In this document: positions 1-6,435 of the stretch, one piece after another
Layout: each line of letters starts with the position of its first letter
How positions within the stretch are numbered: position 1 is the stretch's first letter
NCBI GenBank assembly: GCA_026982035.1
Contig: JALSHW010000252.1
Coordinates: forward strand, 1-13,445
From: Phycisphaerales bacterium
GTDB taxonomy: Bacteria; Planctomycetota; Phycisphaerae; Phycisphaerales; UBA1924
Length of the DNA stretch: 13,445 nt
Reading direction: 5' to 3'
Position numbers and translations under genes: made by a program
Notes under the pieces: generated by a model
Seen by the model: only the letters and a program-made list of their open reading frames with translations
Databases searched by the model: none
Told to the model about the DNA's origin: nothing

Positions 1-88
1 GCTCTGCCAGCAGAGTCTTGCCGCTCCCGGTTTGTCCTACAAGTGCAATGTTCCGGATATCTTCAGTGGGTCGCGCGTTTTGGGACAC
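1..88 (-). CDS. EF-G-like translational GTPase, N-terminal fragment
   Basis: Only the first 29 or so codons are in the window; the gene continues past base 1. Read on the minus strand from GTG at 88-86 it begins MSQNARPTEDIRNIALVG and runs into a P-loop, GQTGSGKT, followed by LLAE. The order (D)IRNIA(L/I)xG then GxxxxGKT is the G1 region of elongation factor G and its bacterial paralogues, which use GTP to drive ribosome translocation or related steps. An AAAGGCGG stretch lies about 9 bases before the GTG. An in-frame ATG at 130-128 would add 14 residues but has no ribosome binding site. It is divergent from gltX, sharing the gap upstream. Another P-loop NTPase cannot be ruled out from so short a piece. 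Confidence 0.6.
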   Translation of the reverse strand, partial: MSQNARPTEDIRNIALVGQTGSGKTLLAE

Positions 89-312
89 GATCGGCCGCCT
101 TTCTGAGGTAAGGCGGGCTCGTCGGCCCATCAACAAAGCGAGCCGGCAGCCCGCAGATCGGATTGTTCCGCCTCTGGATCGGTACTGATCTGAGGCAACA
201 TCCATCATAGCAGCCATCCACGAAATTGAAAGATAAAAACATCCTCTTTCCACACAACCCACATGAGCCATTTTCCATGAATTTGCTCAGAGCCGACCTA
301 AACTTTCATCCC
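89..312. other. Divergent intergenic region between the EF-G-like gene and gltX
   Basis: This gap of 224 bases must hold the promoters for both divergent genes. I find no convincing -35/-10 pair and no stable hairpin. Open frames here show no recognisable protein. In-frame extensions of gltX to TTG 226 or ATG 277 run through non-conserved sequence and are probably leader, not protein. Confidence 0.5.
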
Positions 313-2019
313 ATGACCACAACGACCACCATCACCCGCTTTGCCCCCTCGCCCACAGGACACCTCCATATCGGCGGTGCCCGCACGGCCCTGCTCTGCT
401 GGGCCTTTGCCAAACAAACTGGGATTGGGGGGGGGCGATTCCTCCTGAGAATCGAAGACACCGACCAAAAACGATCCTCCGAATCCTCCACCAAAGGCAT
501 CCTCGAAGACTTGGCCTGGCTCGGCATCACCTGGGACGACGGACCCGAACTGGAGTTCAACGGCCAGACCATCGGTGGCGACACACGATCAGTCGGCCCG
601 TACTACCAAGCCCAACGCATCGACCTCTACAACGACGCCATCAACCGACTCATCGAAGAAGACAAGGCCTACCCCGCCTTTGAGACCCCCGAAGAACTCG
701 AAGCCAAACGCAAAGAAGCCATCGCCGCCAAGATCGGCTACAAATACGACCGCGCGGCCCTCCAAATCTCCAAAGAAGAACGCACCAAACGACTCGCCGC
801 CGGCGAGTCCCATGTCGTCCGCTTCAAAATGCCGGATGAGCCGATCACCGTCGAAGATCAACTCTTGGGCGAAGTGACGATCAAGCCCGAAGAGTTTGAC
901 GATTTCATCATCCGAAAACGAGACGGTTTCCCAACCTACCACCTGGCCGTGACGGTTGATGACGCGTTGATGGGCGTCACCCATGTATTGCGAGGCCAGG
1001 AGCATCTGATCAACACCCCTCGCCATGTCGCGTTGCAGACGGCCCTTGGCTATGACCATCCGGTGTACGCCCATATGCCGCTGATTTTTAATCCCGATGG
1101 CTCAAAAATGTCCAAACGCGACAAGGACAAGGCCGCCAAAAAAGCGTGCAAAGACGCAGGGCATGAGTCCTCGCCGATCGAAGCCCTTGATGACGCCACC
1201 TACACCGAATGGCTCAAAAACAAGACCCGCCAGCTCGAATCAGACACTTTGATTGCCCTGGCCAAGCACCTTAATATCGTCCTTCCCGAAATAGATGTCG
1301 AAGACTTTAGAAGAGCGGGCTACCTTCCCGAAGCCCTCACCAACTACCTCGCCCTCCTCGGCTGGAACCCAAAGACCAAAAACGAAGACGGCACCGACCT
1401 CGAACGCTTTGACATGGACTACCTCGCGTCCCACTTCTCCATCGCGGGTATGGGCAAGGGCCAGTCCAAGTTTGATCGCATCAAACTCCTGAGCTTCAAC
1501 GGCGACGCCATCGCGGCCTTGACCGACGAAGAGTTCGCATCCCGCTGGCATCAATGGGCAACACACTACGACACGGCTTTGGCCGAGCGGTTTTCTCAGC
1601 AAGACATGGTTTCACTTGCCCCAGCCGTTAAGACCCGTTGCAAGACGCTCGCGGATGGTCGCGGCGTGATCGGCTTTGCGTTCATCGCTGATGATGCGAT
1701 TGTCTACGACGGCAAGGCCGTCCACAAGGCCCTCATCAAAGGCGAACGCAAAGGCCTCGAACTGTTGAAGGCCTTCCGCGATGAACTCGCCGAGTTTGAT
1801 GACTTTACTCCAGATGCCATCGAGGCCAAGGTCAGCGCGTTTGCCGAGTCCAAAGAGGTCGGCATGGGAAAAATCGCACAACCATTGAGAGTCGCCGTCA
1901 CCGGCGCGGGTGTTTCACCATCGCTCGGTCAGACGCTCGCCATTCTGGGCAAGGACGCCGTACTTGCGCGGATTGATGGGTGTATAGAATCCGTCCATGC
2001 CGATTCAGGCAAGGAGTAA
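313..2019 (+). CDS. gltX: Glutamyl-tRNA synthetase
   Basis: Class I aminoacyl-tRNA synthetase that attaches glutamate to tRNA-Glu in the cytoplasm using ATP. With the ATG at 313 it has 568 residues. The N-terminus TRFAPSPTGHLHIGGARTA carries the HIGH-type signature (HIGG, residues 19-22), RIEDTD follows, and the second ATP signature KMSKR is at 265-269. The C-terminal third (from about 336, GYLPEALTNYLALLGW) is the anticodon-binding domain, so this is a full GluRS and not the short Glu-Q-RS. Start: ATG 313 puts the conserved block at the usual distance from the N-terminus; TTG 226 and ATG 277 are in frame but add non-conserved residues. No Shine-Dalgarno site is seen. Odd points: about 50 extra lysine-rich residues after KMSKR (roughly 270-333), and a run of nine G at 427-435. 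Its stop lies 2 bp before a DNA methyltransferase gene. Confidence 0.97.
   Translation: MTTTTTITRFAPSPTGHLHIGGARTALLCWAFAKQTGIGGGRFLLRIEDTDQKRSSESSTKGILEDLAWLGITWDDGPELEFNGQTIGGDTRSVGPYYQAQRIDLYNDAINRLIEEDKAYPAFETPEELEAKRKEAIAAKIGYKYDRAALQISKEERTKRLAAGESHVVRFKMPDEPITVEDQLLGEVTIKPEEFDDFIIRKRDGFPTYHLAVTVDDALMGVTHVLRGQEHLINTPRHVALQTALGYDHPVYAHMPLIFNPDGSKMSKRDKDKAAKKACKDAGHESSPIEALDDATYTEWLKNKTRQLESDTLIALAKHLNIVLPEIDVEDFRRAGYLPEALTNYLALLGWNPKTKNEDGTDLERFDMDYLASHFSIAGMGKGQSKFDRIKLLSFNGDAIAALTDEEFASRWHQWATHYDTALAERFSQQDMVSLAPAVKTRCKTLADGRGVIGFAFIADDAIVYDGKAVHKALIKGERKGLELLKAFRDELAEFDDFTPDAIEAKVSAFAESKEVGMGKIAQPLRVAVTGAGVSPSLGQTLAILGKDAVLARIDGCIESVHADSGKE
2011..2016 (+). promoter_or_regulatory. Ribosome binding site of the DNA methyltransferase, inside the end of gltX
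   Basis: AAGGAG lies within the last two sense codons of gltX and 5 bases before the ATG at 2022. It decides the methyltransferase start in favour of 2022 over the in-frame GTG at 1980, and suggests translational coupling to gltX. Confidence 0.8.
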
Positions 2020-2021
2020 GC

Positions 2022-2918
2022 ATGTCTGTACCAACACTCGACATTCATTTTGGCGACAATCTTGAGATCCTCAGTTCATTTGAATCAGGGTCGTTCGACA
2101 TGATTTACATCGACCCGCCATTCAACACCGGAAAAACCCAGGCCCGAACCCGCACCAAAACCGTCCGCGACGACGATGGCGACCGCGAAGGATATAAAGG
2201 CAACCGCTACAAAACAATCACAATGGGCACCAAGGCCTTCGCCGATACCTTCGACGATTTCATGCTCTTCCTCGAACCAAGAATCCTCGAAGCCCAGCGA
2301 CTCCTCAAACCCAACGGCAGTTTCTTCCTCCACCTCGACTACCGCGAAGTCCACTACGCCAAAGTCATGTGCGACATGATCTATGGCCGAGACTCATTCA
2401 TCAACGAAATCATCTGGGCTTATGACTACGGCGCCCGATCCAAAAAACGATGGTCATCCAAACACGACACCATCCTGTGGTACGCGATGAATCCCAAGGA
2501 CTACACCTACCGCTACGACGACATCGACCGCATCCCCTACATGGCTCCCGGCCTCGTCACCAAAGAAAAAGCAGCCCGCGGCAAAACCCCAACCGATACC
2601 TGGTGGCACACCATCGTCTCGCCCAACGGCAAAGAAAAAACCGGATACCCAACCCAAAAACCACTCGGCGTCATCAACCGCCTCATGAAAGTTCACACCA
2701 ACCCCGGCGACCGAGTCCTCGACTTCTTCGCCGGCAGCGGCACCATCGGCGAATCCGCCATCCGCATGGGCCGAAACGCGGTGCTGGTGGATCAGAACAA
2801 AGAAGCGATGGAAGTGATGGTCAAACGACTTGGATTTGCCCAGTTAAAATTTCATGGATGGGAGCCGAAGCCAGATTCAGCAGTTGGGCATTTATTGACG
2901 GACATGGTTGAGGTGTAA
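2022..2918 (+). CDS. Solitary beta-class DNA methyltransferase (N6-adenine or N4-cytosine)
   Basis: A 298-residue site-specific DNA methyltransferase that transfers a methyl group from SAM to an exocyclic amino group in a target sequence. The catalytic motif IV, DPPFNTG, is at 31-37 and precedes the SAM-binding motif I, DFFAGSGTIG, at 234-243; TGYPTQKP (207-214) is the usual motif X segment. This order (IV, target recognition, X, I) is the beta class. DPPF fits N6-adenine best, but N4-cytosine enzymes share the fold. The middle part (AYDYGARSKKRW, KHDTILWY, DRIPYMAPG) is the likely recognition region and resembles, from memory, solitary methyltransferases in actinobacteria and planctomycetes. 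No restriction endonuclase is nearby. A strong AAGGAG and a 2-bp gap tie it to gltX. Target sequence unknown. The GTG at 1980 would overlap gltX and has no ribosome binding site. Confidence 0.9.
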   Translation: MSVPTLDIHFGDNLEILSSFESGSFDMIYIDPPFNTGKTQARTRTKTVRDDDGDREGYKGNRYKTITMGTKAFADTFDDFMLFLEPRILEAQRLLKPNGSFFLHLDYREVHYAKVMCDMIYGRDSFINEIIWAYDYGARSKKRWSSKHDTILWYAMNPKDYTYRYDDIDRIPYMAPGLVTKEKAARGKTPTDTWWHTIVSPNGKEKTGYPTQKPLGVINRLMKVHTNPGDRVLDFFAGSGTIGESAIRMGRNAVLVDQNKEAMEVMVKRLGFAQLKFHGWEPKPDSAVGHLLTDMVEV

Positions 2919-3046
2919 GAAAGGGGGTGTTTTTCGAGTAGTTCGTGAAGGCGAGGGGAAACCAGAATGCCGTGAGAGAACGAGCACTCTTAAAAATAAA
3001 TTTCACGATTTGAACACTAGATATAAAGCACTATTGAGAACGAATA
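2919..3046 (+). promoter_or_regulatory. AT-rich gap with probable glnS promoter
   Basis: The 128 bases between the methyltransferase and glnS are distinctly AT-rich from about 2987 onward. A -10-like TATAAA sits at 3022-3027, but no good -35 is found 16-18 bases upstream. A weak GAGAA at 3036-3040 lies 6 bases before the glnS ATG. There is a G-run followed by T5 near 2927-2936 but no stem in front of it, so I do not call a terminator. The gap size and base composition suggest a new transcription start for glnS. Confidence 0.35.
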
Positions 3047-4807
3047 ATGACTGAGACTATCCAACGACATTTCATCCAGCAGATCATCGACGCCGACATC
3101 GAGTCGGGCAAGTGGGGCCCCCCAGGCGATCGCTCCGTCATCACCACGCGGTTCCCGCCAGAGCCCAACGGCTACCTCCACATCGGACACGCCAAAGCCA
3201 TCCACATCTCCCATGGCATCGCCCGCGAGTACGGCGGAAAATTCAACCTCCGCTTCGACGACACCAACCCGGCCAAAGAAGAAGTCGAGTTCGTCGAATC
3301 CATCAAACGCGACCTTCAATGGCTCGGCACCAAGTGGGACGGCGAGGTGTGCTTTGCTTCAGATTATTTCGGACAGATGTACGACTGGGCCGTGGAGTTG
3401 ATCGAAAAGGAGTTGGCGTATGTCGATGAGTCCACGCCCGAACAAATCCGCGAGATGCGGGGCAAGGTCGGCGAAGCCGGCACAGATTCCCCGTTCCGCG
3501 ATCGACCAATCTCCGAATCCGTCGATCTCTTTGCCAAAATGAAATCCGGCGAAATCGAAAACGGCAAGATGGTCCTGCGTGCCAAGATCGGCATGGACAA
3601 TACAAATCTCAACATGCGTGATCCGGTCATGTACCGCGTGGTCAACACGCCGCACCACCGCACCGGAGATCAATGGCACATCTACCCCATGTACGACTGG
3701 GCCCACGGCCTCGAAGATTCCATCGAAGGCGTCACCCACTCGCTCTGCTCACTGGAGTTCCAAGACCACCGCCCACTCTACGACTGGTTCATCGACGCTA
3801 TAAACCAAGGCCGATCTGGCGACAACAAGATTCATCACCCACAACAAATCGAGTTCTCGCGGCTCGCCATCAGCTACACCAACATGTCCAAGCGGTACAT
3901 GCGTCAACTCGTCGAAGAGAACCGCGTCGATGGCTGGGACGATCCACGCATGATTACCTTGGCGAGCTTCCGCCGTCGTGGCTATACGCCAGAATCCATC
4001 AAAGATTTCGTCACCGGCGTTGGTGTCACCAAGTTTAATGCGATGACGGACATGGGCCGGCTCGAAGGCGCGTTGCGTGATGATCTTAACAAACGGGCAC
4101 CGAGACGCATGGCCGTGCTTGATCCGGTCAAACTCATCATCACCAACTGGGGCGATGGTGGAGATGTTGATCGCATCGAACAAATGGATGCGATCAACAA
4201 CCCCGAGGACGACACCGCGGGCACGCGCCAGATTCCATTTGGCAAAGAACTCTGGATCGAGCGGGCTGATTTCATGATTGACCCACCCAAAAAATTCTTC
4301 CGTCTTGGCGTTGGTCGAGAGGTCCGGCTCCGCTGTGGCTACTGGGTCAAATGTCATGATTTCAAGCAAGATGGCGATGGCAACATCACCGAGGTCCACT
4401 GCACCTACGACCCAAACACCCGAGGCGGAAACAACCCCCCACCCGACGAAGAAGGCAAAGTCCGCAAGGTCAAAGGCACCATCCACTGGGTGGATGCCCA
4501 CGACTGCATTGACGCCGAGGTCCGGCTGTTTGATCGCTTGTACAAAACAGAAAAACCCGGCAAAGAAACAGGCGACCACCTCGATGATCTCAACGAAGAT
4601 TCTCTCGAAATCCGCACCGGCTGCAAACTCGAAAAAACATTCCAGTCCGTCACCCCCGACGAACCACAATGGCCCGACGGCATCCGCCGATTCCAGTTTG
4701 AACGCACCGGCTATTTCTGCATCGACAAAGACTCCGCCGATGCCAAGATGGTCTTGAATCGAACCGCCACCCTCCGAGATTCATGGGCCAAGAAACACCA
4801 TAAATAG
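3047..4807 (+). CDS. glnS: Glutaminyl-tRNA synthetase
   Basis: Charges tRNA-Gln with glutamine directly, so that misacylated Glu-tRNA-Gln need not be amidated. It has 586 residues, slightly more than the roughly 550 of the E. coli enzyme. The N-terminus TRFPPEPNGYLHIGHAK carries HIGH at 45-48; FNLRFDDTNP follows; the second signature is NMSKR at 279-283, followed by GWDDPRM. The C-terminal two-barrel anticodon-binding part is recognisable by RLGVGREVRLRCGYWVKC, then VKGTIHWV, then EVRLFDRL. The PPEPNGYLHIGH sequence distinguishes it from GluRS. GlnRS is absent from most bacteria and is thought to have entered some lineages by transfer from eukaryotes, so its presence about 1 kb from gltX is notable. 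ATG 3047 gives the normal N-terminus. It probably heads a transcription unit with the pfkB-like kinase 44 bp downstream. Confidence 0.97.
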   Translation: MTETIQRHFIQQIIDADIESGKWGPPGDRSVITTRFPPEPNGYLHIGHAKAIHISHGIAREYGGKFNLRFDDTNPAKEEVEFVESIKRDLQWLGTKWDGEVCFASDYFGQMYDWAVELIEKELAYVDESTPEQIREMRGKVGEAGTDSPFRDRPISESVDLFAKMKSGEIENGKMVLRAKIGMDNTNLNMRDPVMYRVVNTPHHRTGDQWHIYPMYDWAHGLEDSIEGVTHSLCSLEFQDHRPLYDWFIDAINQGRSGDNKIHHPQQIEFSRLAISYTNMSKRYMRQLVEENRVDGWDDPRMITLASFRRRGYTPESIKDFVTGVGVTKFNAMTDMGRLEGALRDDLNKRAPRRMAVLDPVKLIITNWGDGGDVDRIEQMDAINNPEDDTAGTRQIPFGKELWIERADFMIDPPKKFFRLGVGREVRLRCGYWVKCHDFKQDGDGNITEVHCTYDPNTRGGNNPPPDEEGKVRKVKGTIHWVDAHDCIDAEVRLFDRLYKTEKPGKETGDHLDDLNEDSLEIRTGCKLEKTFQSVTPDEPQWPDGIRRFQFERTGYFCIDKDSADAKMVLNRTATLRDSWAKKHHK

Positions 4808-4851
4808 GCCCAGTCAATGACCATCAACCGATCGCCGACCTACCATCGCCC

Positions 4852-5775
4852 ATGAGTTTAATAGTCACAGGCACCATCGGAATCGACACCATAGAAACCC
4901 CAGACGGCCAACGGCGCGAGGACCTCCTCGGCGGCTCGGCGGTCTACTTCTGCGCGGCATCGTCTTTTTACACCAAACCCCGCCTCGTCGCCGCCGTCGG
5001 AGATGATTTTCCCGAGTCCTTCATGGACACACTCAAGTCATTCGAGGCCGTCGACCTGGCCGGGCTCGAAGTCCGCCAAGGTTCAAAGACCTTCCGCTGG
5101 GGCGGCAAGTACATGGAAGACATGGACCGCCGCGAAACACTCTTTACCGAACTGGGCATTCTCGAAGAAGCCCCGCCGACGGTGCCCGATGCGTTCAAAG
5201 ATTCAAAGGTTCTGTTCCTGGCCAACTCCCACCCAATGGTCCAACTCGGCATGCTCGAACAACTCGGTGAACTGGAACTCTCCGTCGTCGACACGATGGA
5301 TCTCTGGATCACCATCGCCAAGCCCGAACTGACCAACCTTCTGGGCAAGGTCAATGGCCTGGTCCTCAACTTCGACGAAGCCGAGCAATACACCGGACAC
5401 CGCAATCCAGTCACCGCCGGAAGGCACCTCCTCGAACTGGGCCCAAGATTCGTCGTCATCAAAAAAGGCGAACACGGCTGCATCCTCGTCCACCGCGACG
5501 GCATCTGCGCCCTGCCCGCGTACCCAACCGAACGGGTCGTTGACCCTACAGGCGCAGGCGATTCCTTCGCCGGCGGCCTGATGGGACGACTCGCCGCCCG
5601 AGGCGGCCACGACCTGGGCTCCTTCGAATCCATCCGCGACGCCCTGGCCCATGGCACCATCATTGCATCATTCAATGTCGAGTCCTTCTCCCTCGAACGC
5701 ATGCAAGCGATCACCCGCAAAGACATCCACGACCGATTCGATCACTACGCCTCGATGATGCGCCTGGGCGAATAA
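4852..5775 (+). CDS. PfkB/ribokinase-family carbohydrate (or nucleoside) kinase
   Basis: A 307-residue cytoplasmic kinase of the ribokinase superfamily, which transfers phosphate from ATP to a hydroxyl of a sugar, sugar phosphate or nucleoside. The N-terminal GG motif is at 27-28 (DLLGGSAVYF), and the C-terminal signature DPTGAGDSFAGG is at 231-242, with the catalytic base Asp237 and its anion hole present. VLNFDEAEQYTG and FVVIKKGEHGC are also typical of the family. Residues 92-107 (FRWGGKYMEDMDRRET) and the end (ASFNVESFSLERM) match, from memory, a conserved subfamily found across several phyla whose substrate is not established. No Shine-Dalgarno site precedes ATG 4852. It lies 44 bp after glnS and 3 bp before a methyltransferase gene, so it is probably cotranscribed with both. 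Substrate cannot be assigned from the sequence. Confidence 0.9.
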   Translation: MSLIVTGTIGIDTIETPDGQRREDLLGGSAVYFCAASSFYTKPRLVAAVGDDFPESFMDTLKSFEAVDLAGLEVRQGSKTFRWGGKYMEDMDRRETLFTELGILEEAPPTVPDAFKDSKVLFLANSHPMVQLGMLEQLGELELSVVDTMDLWITIAKPELTNLLGKVNGLVLNFDEAEQYTGHRNPVTAGRHLLELGPRFVVIKKGEHGCILVHRDGICALPAYPTERVVDPTGAGDSFAGGLMGRLAARGGHDLGSFESIRDALAHGTIIASFNVESFSLERMQAITRKDIHDRFDHYASMMRLGE

Positions 5776-5778
5776 ACC

Positions 5779-6435
5779 ATGTCGCCCGACTCGTCATACC
5801 TCGACCCCTACCGCGACGCCGTCGCTGAAATGGGTGCCGGCTTTGAGGCCCAACTCTGGCTCTCAAAAGATGCCCAAGCCAAACGGTTCAAGGTCATCGC
5901 CGATGCCATCGATCAGCACAGCACCATCGCCGATCTCGGCTGTGGCCAAGGCGATCTCCTGATCTACCTCCAACAACACAACCAACTCCCCAAACACTTC
6001 ATCGGCATCGAAGGTGTCCAAGAAATGACCACCCACGCCCAGCAGCGCGTCGATGCACTCGGCATCAAAAACGCCGTCTTTCAAACCCACGATTTCGTCG
6101 CTGACACCAAACTTCCATCCCAACTCGTCAAAGATGCCGGGGTTGAGTGCTTCATTTTTTCAGGTTCACTCAATACGCTCAGCATGAATCAAGCCCAAGC
6201 AGTGCTCGCCCAGTTCTACAAAGCACTCGAAAAATCCGGGCGCGGAACCCTGATTTTCAACTTCCTTTCCAATCGCCACGACAAACAACGCACCCCAGCC
6301 CAGCCCCCGGCCGTCCGATTCGATCCAGTCAAGATGCTCGATTGGGCCCTGAGCCGGACCCCGATCGTGTCGTTGCACCACGATTATCTCGCCGGTCACG
6401 ACGCAACCATCGTGATGCAAGTGCCAAACGATTAG
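5779..6435 (+). CDS. Class I SAM-dependent methyltransferase, substrate unknown
   Basis: A 218-residue protein with a Rossmann-type methyltransferase core. Motif I DLGCGQGD is at 52-59, the acidic end of strand 2 is in FIGIEGVQEM, and a motif IV-like strand is VECFIFSGSLNTLS. About 48 residues precede the core (YLDPYRDAVAEMGAGFEAQLWLS) and may form a substrate cap. There are no catalytic motifs such as DPPF, so it is not a DNA amino-methyltransferase; a small molecule, protein or RNA substrate is possible. ATG 5779 is only 3 bp after the kinase stop and lacks its own Shine-Dalgarno site, which suggests translation coupled to the kinase. Its TAG overlaps the stop codon of the convergent protease gene. 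I do not recognise a named family. Confidence 0.85.
   Translation: MSPDSSYLDPYRDAVAEMGAGFEAQLWLSKDAQAKRFKVIADAIDQHSTIADLGCGQGDLLIYLQQHNQLPKHFIGIEGVQEMTTHAQQRVDALGIKNAVFQTHDFVADTKLPSQLVKDAGVECFIFSGSLNTLSMNQAQAVLAQFYKALEKSGRGTLIFNFLSNRHDKQRTPAQPPAVRFDPVKMLDWALSRTPIVSLHHDYLAGHDATIVMQVPND

Noticed and set aside
181..193. GGTACTGATCTGA occurs upstream of gltX (181-193, plus) and upstream of the peroxidase gene (9779-9767, minus)
   Set aside because: In a window of this size a shared 13-mer on either strand is expected a couple of times by chance, and the two copies lie at different distances from their genes.
63..278. Minus-strand open frame of 71 codons upstream of gltX
   Set aside because: It has no recognisable protein features and overlaps, in another frame, the better supported start of the EF-G-like gene.
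2022..2918. Restriction-modification or defence system around the DNA methyltransferase
   Set aside because: Both neighbours are tRNA synthetase genes and no endonuclease, specificity subunit, helicase or toxin gene is visible in the window.
3749..4669. Long minus-strand open frame (306 codons) antisense to glnS
   Set aside because: It lies opposite a clearly conserved gene, its composition reflects codon bias of glnS, and no domain is visible.
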